Assembly: GCA_009741485.1 (NCBI GenBank)
Contig: CM019218.1
Location: 38,812,111-38,876,110, forward strand
Source: Malurus cyaneus samueli
Lineage: Eukaryota > Chordata > Aves > Passeriformes > Maluridae
Length of the DNA stretch: 64,000 nucleotides
Reading direction: 5' to 3'
The translations under genes were made by a program, and so were the position numbers. Below are positions 50,446 through 64,000 of the stretch, in pieces (positions within the stretch are counted from its first letter, which is position 1; each line of letters starts with the position of its first letter). The notes beneath the pieces are model-generated. The model was not told the origin of the DNA and did not search any database. It worked only from the letters and a program-made list of their open reading frames with translations.

Positions 50446-53400
50446 CTCTCTTCTCCTTCCCCTGCCATTTGCACAGTAAAAATGCTTGGAAAATAATAAT
50501 CTATAGGGCTCATTGAAAATGTTAGTTAAATAGCAGTACAAAGCTCCTTTTATTTCAAAGGTATTAGAATTTCTATGAAGAGAAATCTTTTTATTAAACA
50601 AGCTAAAATATTTGGAAAGTATGTAGAATGTGCAAGAAATATAGCTCATACAGTATCTTCAATAGAAGCCTCCATATTTCCATAAATCTTGTCTAGTTTT
50701 TTTCTCTGCATTTCAGTCAGCTTTGAAATGATGAATATGTAAGTACAAAGCTGTTTCTGCTGCTGTTAGCCAAAGTAAGGTAGCAGAACAGAAATTTGTG
50801 GATTTGTGCATCCACTTATATGAAGTTTGTCTGTGTGCTTCTTATTAACCTTTTGAATGCTGTTTCTTTTTTTTTCTTTTTTTTTCTTACAGAATTTGGT
50901 TCAATATGTAGGACCAAACAGTAATAACTCTCATACCTTAAAGTGCCAATCACAAAGGGGTTCTTGTGGGCCATTATTTTTTGGGATGTGGGTGCTGCTA
51001 TGCGCTTAGGTGACCAAAGTGAATGCCTCATCCAGCATGGTTCATGGCACTCCAGAATTTCTCAAGATCTATCAGTCATATTGCTCTGGTGCTACTCAGT
51101 ATTTTAACCTGGCACTTTTCTTCCCCATGCACCCCCTTTCACCAATGCAGTTTCTGTTGGAACAGTATAAGTGTTGTAGCCTTTGCCATCGTTTTGTTAA
51201 ATAATAGAAATAAAATACCATTGCACTGCAATAGAATCAGAGCTCTTCTAGTTGAGCTTTTTTTTTTATTGCTGCACTGATAGTACTTAGCATTCCCAAG
51301 GAGGTAAGAAAACCATCTGTAAATACATTTCAAAGATGCTTCGTTCTCCAAATGCAATTGCTAGGTACTCATGCCTTCTCAATTGTATGAATATGAATGA
51401 CTAAACTTGAAGAATATGGTATCCCTTTGAAATACTGCATAGCTGGATATGCAGTGTAAAAAGACAGGGATCAAAATACAGTTCTACTGAATAACCAGAT
51501 GCTGTGTGGCTTCTATATGTATATATACGTATGTAATGCATGCATATGTAATATATGCAGAGAAAAGTGGAATTACATCAGATTTGTAAATACAGGGATG
51601 CATCAAATAGGATGATCTATTTGGTACAAAGAAGTATAAATGACCCTTCTTGCAACAGATCCTGTGTTGTAAAGCTGAAAACTTAATGAAAAGGCTCTGC
51701 TTCAGAGTAATCAAATCACTTTATGTTATTGCATCCTGTCAGTCAGTCCCTCTATTTCCCACTGGTTTTGCATAATAGCTTTAAAGATGGATTAAGGAAG
51801 AAAGGAGAACTGGTTTTAGGTGTGCTTCCCCTCATTTTCTGGAAGTGATGCTTCTGTGTTGCATGTGTATTTACTGTATATGATTATGACAAACAGATCT
51901 CTTTCTGGCCAGGATGCAGTTTGCCATAGTTTTACCTCATTGTACTTTCCTCCAGTCCCAATTGCATGTAGCACAGGAATCTGTTTCACCAGGCAATGAG
52001 CTATATTCTTTTTTAACCATGGGAGAGCGTCTCTGTGTAATGAGAGCTAAAAAGAAATGCGTGTGAAGAAATGACAACTCATGATTTTTAGAGCCTTAGC
52101 CTGATTTTGGAAATGAAGTATGGAGTGAGACCATCAAAGCAGAGATGGTGACTGGATGAAAGCAGAGGACAAATGTTCTGGCTGGCGATTAAACTTTCAT
52201 GTTCAGGGGAAAAGACAACACACTTTTCTTCATTTCCATTTCTGGATATTCTGATGGAATATAATTTAGTAATGTTGCCTTAAACCGAGTGGAAGATCAG
52301 TCGCCTGTATGCTGGAAAAGAAGTAAATCATCAGCTGTTATTAATCATGTGGTTTTTTTTCATCTAGTCATGTTTTTTCATTATCTCCTCCTTTTATTGG
52401 TGACTAAAGCAAATGGTGGCTATTTGACATTTTAACCGGCTCACTGAAAAGGAAACCTTGTGCTTCTCTTCCCATGTTCCCCCAATTGTGTTGGTTTAGC
52501 AGAGTTTCATTAGAACTTTTCTGGGATTTTGATTCTGATTTCTTAAATATACTGTAACACTTGCAATTTTTTTTTGGGGGGGGGATTTGTATCTCTTATA
52601 CATGATATTGTAACCTAACATGCTATCACAGGATTAATTTTGGTCTCTAATACTCTTCTTGTTCTTATGGTAAGAATGGAAGTGAATAATACTCAGTTCT
52701 AGCAGGTTTTATGTGGGAACAAGCTTTACCATTCTTTGGACCATGTGAGGGTTTTTTATTTTTAAAAAATACCCAAACCAGCAGTTAGTTTTTCAAAAGA
52801 ATGTTAAGTGTTTCATTTTAGTGATCCTTGAATTTCAATTGCATTTCATACTGCAATGCCCCATATGCCTTCAGTCTCAGCTAAGGTGTAAAATGCTTTC
52901 TCCTCTGTGCTGCTTGGCTGCTTGTGTGAGCTCAATCCACTGTGCTCTGTGCATCTTGCTGGAATATGACAGGAAGGCCTGCATGGGTCTGGCAGTAAAT
53001 GTGACATAGGTCAAGTCTCTCAGTAAGAATATAGGTACAATGAGATTCTTGTGAACTGGATTGTCCAAATGTTGCTTTAAGAATAATTGGAAGATAACTG
53101 AAATTTCTTTTTCAGTTAGTTCCAGTTAATTGAGCAGCTTCCGTTTCTTGTTGCTGAAGTCAGCCAACCAGGCACTAACCTTCTCCAGCACATGTTTCTG
53201 TGTTCCTAAGACCCAGATACTTTACACATGAATTCTTTCTTTCTTCTGAAACAAGCTGGACTGACAACTGGTAAAACAATCGTGGCATGCAAGCAAGTGG
53301 AGGATGGGAGAGAGGAGATGTACCAGCAATTCCAGGACTTAAACCAAAAGAACAAGCTTCGTGGGATGGCAGAACACGTCATTTTGATTGCTGACTCATT

Positions 53401-56400
53401 GTGTTGGTCCGCAATATTATCTTGCACTAATGTGATGACACTGGCCTGGTTTTGAAATAAGGAGGCAGAAAAGAGTAGTTTATCAGGAACACATTGCTTA
53501 TGAACATGGACTACTTTGACAAATGGTATGATCACTGGAAATTCATGCAAGTGGACCTACCTTTAGAAGATTTAATAGTAAAATTTACTTTTGCCACTTG
53601 AAGAAAAATGAAGTTACAAATGCATCCTTTGAATTGACAAGTTAGGTGAATGAGGTAAATTATATTCCCTGCCCCTTTCTGTATCACTCTCTTTACCATT
53701 TATTTTCACTCTGTGCCAAAAAATAAGGTTTAGGAGTGAAGGAAACTCAAGAGTCCAAAATTCCCGTTCCTGGGCTAGCAAGCAAACATGGTAGATAACG
53801 TACTGCTTAAGAGTTTTGAGTCTAAACCCAGTTAATTTTAATTTTTAAAACCAATTTGAGTATTCCTAGTTGGAAGTGTGAAAATGAAGCTCGGGAGATT
53901 TTTTAAAATTCTTAGCTTGTTAACAAGTTAATTGTGTTTTTAGGGAAGACAACAGTACCTATTGTTTGGCCTTTCACAGATTGAGGTAGCTAAGAGGGCA
54001 TACTCTAGTAGTAAGAGTTCCTTATATTTTTATCAGATTAGTGCCGAAGCTCATGTACCTTTGAGTTTTATAACAAAGACTTAAAAAATAAGATAATGGT
54101 TGTTTTTTTTAGACATTGTAGCTTTCAGGAGTCATCCAAAAGAGTAGGGTTGAGTGCACAGTGTATATATAGGCAGGTATTTGCTTTTAGGGGCTGTTAC
54201 TTTTCAGACTGCTAAGGTAGCCATGGTGAAATTGTCAAAGTTAAGATCAAATGCCCCAGTAGTATGCTGAGTTTTCTACAGCCATTTCATATTGCTAAGG
54301 AGGAAACTTAACGTTTCTGTCTTCTCAGAATCTGCAAGATGCTGCCATGTAAGAGCTCTTGCTGCCAAACTTAGAGTGGTTACATAAGATAGAATCCTAT
54401 TGATCCTGGAGGAGGGTGGTGGGCAGAGATTTCTTCAGAAACTGGAGACTTTCTCAGAACATGCTACAGTTCTGCCTCTGCAGTAAGAAATCTAGGTCTC
54501 TTCCCTGGGCGTATTGGAGAAACCTTTTTTCACAGACCATTGTTTTGTAATTTGCCCAAGTTTCTTTACTCAACTAGCCATCAGTGATAAGTATTCTTTG
54601 TATTCTGCGTCTTGCAGAGAGTAACAGTAATGTGTTAAACAAAAGTATGCATAAATGAAATCAAGCTCATAACTGCAGACATGAAAGGCTTCTCTTTGTG
54701 CATTTTTTACATATCTTTGAGCTTACAACCCATGGCCAGGAGATTTTTCTGTGAGGCCCATTCTGATATCTTTGGTAATTTTAGATGTCGTTTTGGTAAG
54801 TTGAATTTATGTCAAGGGCTCATGAATTCTAATATGTATTAGTAACTAGAGAGTAAGGCCAATCCTGTTGTTTTCCCTGCTCATTAGAGTAAGAAGAGGC
54901 TTATTTAGCTTCTCTGAAATAGCTGATTTGGTATGAAGGAAGAGTCAAGTGAAACTCATTTTTGGAAGTGTTTGCTTAGTTTCTTTTGACTCCTTGTAGG
55001 AGCAACAGAGGGCCTCCCTTTTCTCTTGTATAGTTGTAGGAGAAGATGCTAACAGGATATATTTTTTACTGCCTTTTCTGGTGTCCCAGCAATAAATTGG
55101 CAAATGAGAAACAACAGCAATGCTTTTATACTAGATGTATTGCATCAGTAGCTTATTAAAGACATCATTTTGGTATAGTTATGTAAACCTAGGGATGGCA
55201 CTTCTTTGTGTTATTTCCCCCTCACCACTTGTTGTTCATCAGTTAAGCATTGTTGAAAGCATCATTAGTAGTCCCTTCTAGTTAAAGAGACAAAGTGAAG
55301 GTGAATGTTTTGAGGGTTAGGCCATTCTACAGAAGCTCTCATGTTTGATGCTGCATTTGTTTCAACCTATTTTTCTCTGGAGCCACTCACAGTAACTGTG
55401 CATTTCAGTTAAACCTATAAATTTTCACTATACCCTTGGTTATTTCAGGAAGAAAATTATGTACTTTGAACCTAAATTATCTACCTACTTAAAATTACAA
55501 GAGTACCTGCCTTCTGGAAAGCAGAAGGTTCAATAGGAAAAAAAACTGTTGAGCAAAGGGTGGAATAAAGTACCTCAAAGACAAAGGTAGTTTCCTATTC
55601 TTACAACAGTATAAATAAGAATTGTATTGTTCGGACATGGAAGAAAGTTTTAAATTTACATGCAAAGTATATTTTGGCAGTTCGGCTGGGGGAAAATGGG
55701 TTGTAGTGTTCTTTTAAGTATCTCAGGCATGTACTTCAGAAATAAGTCAGGTCTCAAGTCTACATTTTTGTTTTGAATAAGGAAAATAACAGTAGTGGCA
55801 TTATGAAAATTCCCTAAGGGATTTGGAGCTCTCTTGAAAAAACCTTTGAAAACTTAAGCCTTGGACTTGTGTAGGAAATTTGAGCTGCAGTTCCTTAAAT
55901 AAAAGAATATATATTAAGTAGAAATAAAACTAAAGTCAGAACAGAACTTTGTGAGAGTACTGCCTCACCAAATACCCTTCAGTTATTGTATTGCAATGGT
56001 GCTGTAAATATTAAAGTCATGTTCTTTATCTGTTCAGCTATGCAATCATTCCTCTCATTAACTAAAATTAGTTAATGTTAGATTCAGTTTAATTCAGAAA
56101 GCCTGAAGCAAACTGAGGCATGTAGGTATGCAAGAGCCCAAGTATCCAGACATAAGTTGAAATCAAGTGATCAATACACTGAAATTTTTTATCATGCAAT
56201 AGAACTGAATGGATAGGTATTTTCATTTCTGGAAAAGAAAATAAAATTTCTGGAGATCATGAACTAGACCTCAGAATATTTGATGATGGTGCTTTTTATG
56301 TAATCAGCCATGTCTTCCATGAAAAATATAATCCATAACTGTGTAAGCTTTGAGCCTGTTCAGCAACTGAAAATTATGGATGGCTTTGTGAATAGCTCTA

Positions 56401-56539
56401 GAATATGTAGAAAAATTTGGCTGAGTTAATGTATGGCTGGATTCATGTAACCTGTGCCATCAGGAAGTAAACACTTTTCTTTTTCCCCCTCATGTTTCAT
56501 ATCGCACTGTTCCATATGTTTGGTTTCTTTTTTTGCCCC

Positions 56540-56725
56540 TGAAATTGCAGTGTATGCTTGCAGTGGAGTGGGCTGTGTACTGCAGCTTTGCTCAGAGGCA
56601 TTTCTTGCTCTCCTGTGACCTGCAGGAGAGTCTGTGCTCTTCACTGGAGAGCAAAGTGACTTCGGGAGCAAGGACTGCCCCGGCCCTCCTTGGCTCTGTC
56701 CTGCCCTGCAGCTGCCATGTGATTT
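56540..56725. other. GC-richer patch of unknown nature
   Basis: About 190 bases with GC content well above the flanks and repeated CTGCAG/CTGC words. Both strands are partly open (minus 120 codons across 56426-56788, plus 64 codons). Neither product is recognised and splice signals are unconvincing. It may be a regulatory element or an old repeat. Confidence 0.25.
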
Positions 56726-59700
56726 AGATGAGATGAAAGGGAGAGAGAATAGCCTGACTTGTGAGCTTTCCTTTTCCTCATTTGTCATTGATATTCAACG
56801 CTTGCTGCAGTAACCCGATGCCCTCCTTTTACAGAAGTCACAACCCTTTCAGACCACAAAAGATCCGTTCAGACTGGGATTCCCTTGACAATCAGCTTTA
56901 TAGTTTAATCAGCTTTATGCTATACTGACAACAGTGACAGTTGAGAGAGGTAACTAGGCGACTCCTTGTATTAGAAATTCTTGGCTTGGGAGTATGTGCT
57001 TAAGGGTCTTAAGCTGCCTAAAAGAGTCTCTTAATCTGTCTTAATTCTTATTATATTCTTTTTCTGAAGTAGGCGGAGAAGCAAAATCTTTCTTTTCACG
57101 TGGATGAATAGAGAGCTTCCATACCTGTCTCACTGAACATGGTATATTTTATATGATATTTTGATTTATATGTTCTACTAGACTTGTTTACAGAATGTAG
57201 AAAGACAGGAGAAACTGAGTAAAATGTCTGTCAAAACCACTAACATTTATGTAATGTAATTTCCCATTTCAAATCCAAGTTTTGCTTTGAATCATGAACA
57301 TTTCAACTTCCAGATTTTTCTATCTAGCCATGAGGTCTAGCCATGGAGAATAATTTATTACGTCATCTCTTCTCTCCCTGTGACATAAACCTACTTCTTT
57401 GTCTCTGTCTAGAAATGAGCCAACTTGAAATGTTTATGTTGGTGTCAGCAGGAAACAAGCTTCCCCAAAACCACCCCTTTCTTTATGCTTTTGGAGATGG
57501 AAATGGAAACTGTTAGGAGCATCCTATAAAGTCATGGCCTTGAGGACACAGAGGAAGTAGAGATGGATAGTTACTGCTTGGATATTCATAAATGTTTACT
57601 TTGCTGGTAGAAGTGATTTTTGTGTTGTTGAGGGAGGAGAAAAATCATAACTTGCCAAAATGTACTTTCTAAATCTATGAATATTTGGAAAAATAACATC
57701 TCTAAATGTAACATGAGTAACTGTTTCCTAAGGTTATTTTGTCATAGTTTAATTTATATTATACAATGAGAGTGCTCTCCATTTTTAGTCATAAACCATG
57801 CCTAAGCTTTTAACATATAAATTCTTTCACTTCTGAATATTACTGATAGTTGTCTTTGTTTCCATATTGTTTAGCTGTAATTGGTGTACTAGAAGGCTGC
57901 TTTCATGATCTTGTCCAGGCCCTTTGGCAATGGAAATGAGTAGGTACTTCCAATAAGAATATCAGTTTATGAGAATAAACATTTGGACTCCAGTTCTACA
58001 AGTTGTTGTCTAAATAATACTTTTCAAATGAAGGCGTATTTCTGAAGTCACTTCAGGTTTAGACGTGTTTAATTATTTAAGCCCAGCAGTGAGCTCCACA
58101 AGAAGCAGTGGAGGAAAGGTCACTGGAGCAAGAAGAGCATGTCTTCTACAAAAGACCTGATGTTCCATTTGATTTTAGTAGGATAACATAGACACTAGAA
58201 AACATTAAGAATTTAAGGTTACATGGGCTTCTTTACCATTGTTAGTAATAGAACTGGAAATTGCCTTTTGTTATTGTAATACCCTGTTTGAATTTTTAAT
58301 ATTACAATGCAAAAGAAATGCTTTGTTTCCTTTTCTAAAACAAATTATGAATGTGCTCCTACACTAAAATGTTTTGAGCAAGACTAGTAGTGTAATACTA
58401 TGGTAGTTTGGTTTTCTTTTAACATCACATCTTAAAGACTTCTATTTAAACTGTTGGGACTTTTTTTCAGTTCTCTAGAGTCTCAATTTTTATTTTTATG
58501 ATTTGATGTTTTATTGAGAAGGAGTTGATGTGTTGGTGATCTGAGATGAAACTAATTGTTTTGTCCTTGCTTTTGTCCCAGCTGGGAAGTCTGTTGAATT
58601 GTGTTGTTTTAGTAGAATACAATCTACCTATCAATTGTCTCATTGTCCTATCCATTAGACATGATAATCCCCACTAGTACTGGAAATCTGCACTGCCTTT
58701 AAATCTAGGGTAGTGCTCTGGCCCTATTGGAGGGAGTAGGCTCTTTCTCTGTGCCTGTTGACTTTGTTAAAGTTCAGATAGGTGTGGTGAGAAAGAATAG
58801 TCTTATATTTGATCTACTGGAAGCACATGCAGCTACTTTGTGATGTGTCTTAGTTGCTTTTGCTTTCTCTACCAGTTTGCCTGTAGGGTAAAGAGTGTAT
58901 AGATTTATGTACTGTATAGACTACTAAAACTGTTACTGAGCTATTGCATTATGCTGGTAAATTGCTCCCCCATGCATGGCTACTACCCCTCAGGACAAAA
59001 ATGAGAAGCTTCCCTGCCACCTCCTAGTGTACTTCTGACACTTGTGCTATTTCTGATTAACTTGCTTTTCTGTATTACAGTACCAAATATCTTTAATGGC
59101 ATTTCATTATAATATGATACCCTAAGTTTCGTAAGATGAAGAAATGCTTTTACTTGCTTGGGCTTTAAATTTCTACTTGCAGGCACTCAGCAAGCAGTAA
59201 TTTTTTTGAATTTGTTGTTGAATGGCTGTTAAAATGCAGTCATTTTGTGAGATAAAGCAATACCTCCCTTTAGAGATTATACTATTTAAATTGGCCGAAC
59301 TGGAACAAAATGGGATGCCCAAAGAATGCATTATGGTAACAGTCAATACTGTGGTTCAGATATTTGGTCTTTTGCTACCTGTGAATTTAATGCCAAAATT
59401 ATTCTACTAAGCTGTTCCTCCCAAGGCAGAAGTGAGGATCAGTACAATAGTGTTGCCTTTTTGCTACCTTTTGCATTACCTTCACTTGCTAAATAGGTTA
59501 AAACAGCTCTGCTGTAGTGCGGGACAGATGGAGAAATGGATCACGTTGGAGATGGCTACATCTGAACTACCTGCAGCAAGCTCTAGCTAGAACTGATGCA
59601 ACTGCTGTTCACGTTGGATGAGGGCAATAAAAGTGCATCACCATGTCAGGATAGTGGGCAGCTTTTGTGTCATTAGCAACGTTAGTTTTGGTCTTGTTTG

Positions 59701-61439
59701 TAACTACTGCCATTGGCAATTCATTCTTTTTCTTTGCTTGCTTGCATGTTTTCTTTTCTGCTGGTAAAGATGGAGATGAAAAATGCAAACAACTTCTGAC
59801 TCATTCTTGAACTAGCTGGTGTGGAAGAGAATAATTTGAAAAGGATTAAGCAGAAGTTGAGTCACAAAATCAACCCTGGAGGCTGCGTTTCACTTTCCAT
59901 TGTTTTGCATAGATCCCATTCACAGTGGGTGTGAAGATCACCCATCGACCTCACAGTACCTTATTCTAATGCATAATGTTACAAATCTTGCTCTGGAATT
60001 GCAAGGTTGATTCTGTTTCCCCCAAGGGTAGAAACAACAAAGTAGAACTGCGAGATCAGTTTGAATAATAGAGATTAATATTACAAAACATACAGGTGTT
60101 GAGCTGCTTTAATTGCTTTGTAGATGCATAGGTAAACAGATACAGCTCTGAGGACACTGACTGGAGGAACTTGGAATAGTTGGACCTTGCAGCATCTCTG
60201 GGGCTTAGAGACCTTAGACCAGTCCAGTCAGCTGATCCCAGTGAAGGATCTGATTGCCCTTGGTAAAATAACACCTGTAGCAAGAGTTTTAATGAAGATT
60301 GTGGTGCCTTGAACCTTGTAGTCACAAATTTAGAGCAATTTCTGCCCCCTTCATAGGACCTCATATGCATTTCATGATTATGAAGATTATTTGCCTCCAT
60401 CAAAAAGTTGACTTTGGTGATTACTCTTAAATTTATGAATATAATAAGGCATCAATACAGCATATTCCTGTTGCACTTGAGCTATTTAATATTTGGGGTG
60501 TTATTTTCTATTGATCTTGACTGGAACATCCAAAGATAGAAAACTATTATTAAAAAAAAAAAAAACAACAGATTTTTGCCCTCACCCTCCTTGATATGTA
60601 TTCCTTTACAAATATATTTAAATTTAGGCTTTTATTTAGAGTTGAAGCACAGAACAACACTGTAACATTTTACCCCATCACATCTTTTATGGTACAGAAG
60701 ATTTGTTTAAAAGGGTTCATAAAGAAGGTGGCTTTGAGTTCTGGTTTTGGAAATTAATGCATTGAGAACTTACAGATTCATAAGAGGTGATGAAAACTAT
60801 GTGGGGTTTAAAGTTTTTAGTTCTTGGATATGGCAGACACAAAGTTTAAACAATATGTTTACATTAATTACTATGTATATATAGTTTCTTCTAGAAAGCT
60901 TAAAATTAAAAAAATCCAAATCTGAATAAGAAAAAGCATGGAGTCCTTAAAGACAGACAGTCCCTACAACCCTCTGCATAAATAGAATTATGATTTAATA
61001 AAACAAATAGCTACACTATAGTTTTGTTATGATGTTCTGTCACTGTCAGAATGAGGCTGTGCCTGTTTCAAAATAGTTTTGGGCTAATTTATTTTATAAA
61101 ATGACTTGAACTGACTTTGCCTTTTAACCTCAAATCTTCATAGATACCCCTCTTCTCTCTGCTGCCTTCATTGTTCTCTTAACACTGCATGGCGTTAATA
61201 TTTCAAGCTTTATTCCAAGAGTAACACAATATTTATTTAGAAATTCATTCTTGTTCTTGTGTGTACAACTAGAAATCGTGTGTATGTGGGTGTGTACACA
61301 CATCTTTTGTTTCAGAAGTTTCAAGCGTGTCTGTCATAAGCACTTCTACTACAACAAACTTGTTCTCACAAGACAAACGTCTTGTGTTTGTGAGATAAGC
61401 AACTATAAGAAACTTTGGATTACCTTTTTGGTTTTGTTT

Positions 61440-62100
61440 TAGCCTGTGGAAAAAAGATTGCTTCCAACTCCAGCTGAAATTTTGTCCCACCGCCTTGCCT
61501 CCAAACATTAGTTGCACGCTTTGCTAACACATTTGCCTCCTCTCCATAAAGCTTCCTCCTTAGTGCTTCCTCTGCAAAAGTCTTTCAGAAAGACTGCATC
61601 TGGAGTCCAGCATTAAAAGACCATCTATCCAAGTGAAGTGGCGCCTATCCTCCTACCTTTAAATCTTCCTCTGAATTGTTTCTTTTTGGTTAATTATTTT
61701 TTTTTTCTCCCGGACTCCTTACTCCTTACTGAGTTTTATCGCGATTGAAAGTAGTTTAAAAATCGGTTTGTTTTCTTGGTGACCGGAGCTGCTTTACGCA
61801 TATCTCTTGAAGAAGCCTTTGCTTCTTCTAAACTCGATGGATCATGGTGCAGCACAAACCTTGGGAGCAGCCACCAGCAGGGCACGGCTCCAGCTGCTTT
61901 CTCCTGCCCAATGCCCCGGGAAGGGGAAGAGAGGCTGAGCGAACAGGCGGAGGTGGTGCTAACAACTCATTATTTCATTAGCTGCGGGTATTGTTGTGGC
62001 TTAATATACTTAGAGGCAAGCATGTAAATCCAATCAGACTTAGGCGAAATGGACTATTACTCTTCCGGTCTCCCCCATCCTTTTTCTCATAAACAGTATT
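61440..62100. promoter_or_regulatory. CpG-enriched, promoter- or enhancer-like block
   Basis: In a CpG-poor window this block holds more than a dozen CpGs, for example in GTGGCGCC, CCCGGACTCC, ATCGCGATTG, GACCGGAGC, TTTACGC, CCCCGGG and GCGAACAGGCGG. It also has complex, non-repetitive sequence and homeodomain-type TAAT cores (TCATTATTTCATTAGC near 61967). A short ATG-free frame at 61776-62027 is open but unrecognised. Such composition is typical of an alternative promoter with untranslated exon or of a conserved developmental enhancer. Gene assignment is not possible from here. Confidence 0.35.
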
Positions 62101-62499
62101 TTTTTCTAATACAGGTATTCACTTTGTTACCTGCTTTTGGTCTGAAAAGCTAGCTAAGGCTCAGGGCATTAAGTACTGTGTTAAGAAGAGCTGTTGATGG
62201 CAGTAACTTTGTTAAATCAGCTCGTTCAGTAGGGAAGGAATTGAGCAACAGAACAACGGACTAGGCTTACTTCAGACACTGATCAGGCTTTTGTTTGTGG
62301 TGTATTAGTTTTGATCACTCTCTCTGATCCTTTTCTGTTCTTGTGTGGAACTGGATTGGTTAATGTGACCATCCCTTTTCCCTGTCAGGAATGCAGAGGT
62401 TGCTGTATAGGTACTTGGTTTGGTGAAGAAGACTAAAGCAATCTTGTAACTATAATAATGGTTGTTTGCTCCTTGGAATAATGAAAATTTTATAAAACT

Positions 62500-62501
<2 letters not shown>

Positions 62502-62530
<29 letters not shown>
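62502..62530. repeat. Poly-T tract
   Basis: Twenty-nine T in a row, ending CTTAG at 62535. It doubles as an extreme pyrimidine tract for the acceptor of the block that follows. Confidence 0.9.
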
Positions 62531-62535
62531 CTTAG

Positions 62536-62618
62536 ATGCAGAACACAAATGCTCCATACACCTCCCCTTTATTTTTTTTAAATTTTTCATTTCTCTGCCA
62601 TAGTTTTTCTTCTGCCAG
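62536..62618 (+). other. Weak splice-flanked block with in-frame ATG
   Basis: After the acceptor at 62535 come 83 bases that begin with ATG, stay open for 27 codons, and end GCCAG before GTGAGT, a consensus donor. The second half is T-rich and reads as phenylalanine-heavy, unlike most coding exons. It could be a non-coding exon of the transcript suggested by the CpG-enriched block upstream, or chance. Confidence 0.2.
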
Positions 62619-64000
62619 GTGAGTATCAGAAAGTAAACTACAGTATTTTGAATCTATGCAGTACTTTTTTAGCTCCTAAATAACAATGAATATTCTTTCT
62701 TGAAAGGGAGAGACTATCTGGCTGCTTATGTGCTAGAATAGCTGGTAGTGTTAGAGTTATCTTAAGGAATCAGAGTAAAATCCCACTGAGACAAATGCCA
62801 AGAGTTCAGAAGTCTTGTTTCGTGAATCATGTAGATTCAGGTATGCAAAATCATGTTACTTTTACCTGGATAATGTTTTTAAGGTTGTTTTTAAGTTACG
62901 AGGTCCTAAAATTGGAAGACCTGAAATCTTCATTTATACCCTAGATCAAAGTTTTACAGAAAAGTGCTATGGCCAAGGGCTATAACTTGTGCAAAGTCTG
63001 AAGCTGCAAAATACTGAAGTTTGCTTTAATTATCTCAATTTGAAACTGGCCCAAATAGAAGCTATGATTATAAAAATTACAGTTGTGTCCAGACTCTAAT
63101 GAGTTGGAAAGAGATTACATATCTATAGTGAACCTTATAGCGATATGAGGGAGTATGTGACTGAGTTCAAGTAACTGTTGTTCCAATTTTTATGTTAATC
63201 CACTTGACTGTTGAAGTACAATACCTTATTCTTGCTAGCCATGTAGAATTAGTCTTGCAGTAAGAAATTCAGTGGTTTGATTTACTTATGGGCTAAGTAA
63301 TTTCATAAGTCATTAATACTTACGAATCCATTAGTTGGGGGTAAAAATTCACAATTCTACTACTTCTAAGTGTGTTAGCATGATTAATTTTAGATTTAAC
63401 CTGCAAATACTGAGTGGTGTCTTTTTTTTTTCTTCCCATTGAAAAAAAACCGTGCATCTGTTAAATGGAAGTGTCCATGAAGTTTTGTAAGCTTGGAGAG
63501 AGAACAGTCCTTGAAATCTTTCAGGGCTGTTTTGAAAAGCATTGTGGAAGTAGGGCTGTTCTTCCATGTTTCTTTCAACTATCAACATTTATTTGAGAAC
63601 CACCAGCCTTTGCTTTTCTGAAAACATTACTCTGTGGCAGCCTGTTAACTGGCAGCTGATGCTAGGATTTTGTGTATATGTGAAAGGCTATAGTCCAAAT
63701 CAAACACACATAAAGGACTGTAATACATGTGCTACTGGTAATAAGGTACATTCACATGATGGAAATGATCCTGATTCTAAGACATAGGGAAGCTGGGTAG
63801 TTGTATGTAGTAAGGCATACTAGAAATTTATCTCTTTAAAGTACTTTATAAGCATTTAAAAATGTTTCAGCATCTTTGTGATTTAAACAAACAAACAAAA
63901 AAAAAAAAACCAAAACAAACCCAAAAAAGGTAAATGGTCACATTCCAAGCAGAAAATAATACTGAAATATTGGTAATTTTGATGTGTTTGTGTTGGGGTA
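62619..64000. other. Non-coding DNA, no gene recognised
   Basis: AT-rich sequence to the window end. It contains an A-rich stretch at about 63882-63927 (CAAA units running into a 13-A run). Open frames are short and unrecognised. Confidence 0.55.

Larger units (their letters stand above)
50255..61439. other. Non-coding DNA, no gene recognised
   Basis: If the exon ending at 50254 is real this would be its first intron. It begins with a TGCT microsatellite (50303-50319) and a 23-T run (50423-50445), and has a T9-G9 junction at 52567-52584. A GC-richer patch lies at 56540-56725. Open frames throughout are short and without recognised domains. No transposon was recognised. Confidence 0.5.

Noticed and set aside
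52567..52584. T-run followed by nine G as a terminator-like or switch-like signal
   Set aside because: Homopolymer junction without a stem or repeated context; simple sequence.

Overview
This window reads as AT-rich, gene-poor vertebrate nuclear DNA, most likely from a bird. The best evidence is mobile-element remnants. At 30240-31056 there is a decayed CR1 retrotransposon with esterase-type ORF1 and reverse-transcriptase remnants. At 33640-33752 there is a short CR1 3' end in the opposite orientation. CR1 is the dominant retrotransposon family of birds. CpG is depleted through most of the window, transposons are sparse and long poly-T/poly-A runs are common, which fits intergenic or intronic avian sequence. 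I see no bacterial-type gene organisation and no complete protein-coding gene. The longest open frames lack an ATG start, are antisense to CR1, or look like nothing I recognise.

Layout. 1 to about 9630 is unique non-coding sequence. About 9630-24192 is a large imperfect duplication: copy 1 (about 9630-16252), an extra partial copy of the internal segment (16268-17744), then copy 2 (17745-24192). The copies differ mainly by single-base insertions and deletions and homopolymer length. Inside copy 1, about 9967-10767 is strongly distorted: it is swollen by roughly 300 bases, G/T-rich and C-poor on the + strand. Each copy of the internal segment holds a 27-28 base GC-rich block between canonical splice signals, a possible microexon. 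24193-30239 is unique sequence with a few weak exon-like pieces. 30240-37215 holds CR1 remnants, a 10-N gap (32607-32616), a possible older CR1/L3-like 3' end and an unidentified GC-rich block. At 40718-40846 a 64-base sequence is repeated on both sides of one N, which looks like an unmerged contig overlap.

The right half is mostly plain non-coding DNA. Two patches stand out: 49440-50254, which ends in a perfect-looking splice donor, and 61440-62100, which is enriched in CpG and is followed by a small splice-flanked block at 62536-62618. These could be non-coding first exons, promoters or conserved regulatory elements of a + strand gene that I cannot name.

The strongest observations concern assembly structure (duplication, distorted segment, contig overlap) and the possible microexon. 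I found no convincing new biological system. All repeat and gene-family calls rest on pattern recognition by eye, without alignment or database searches.
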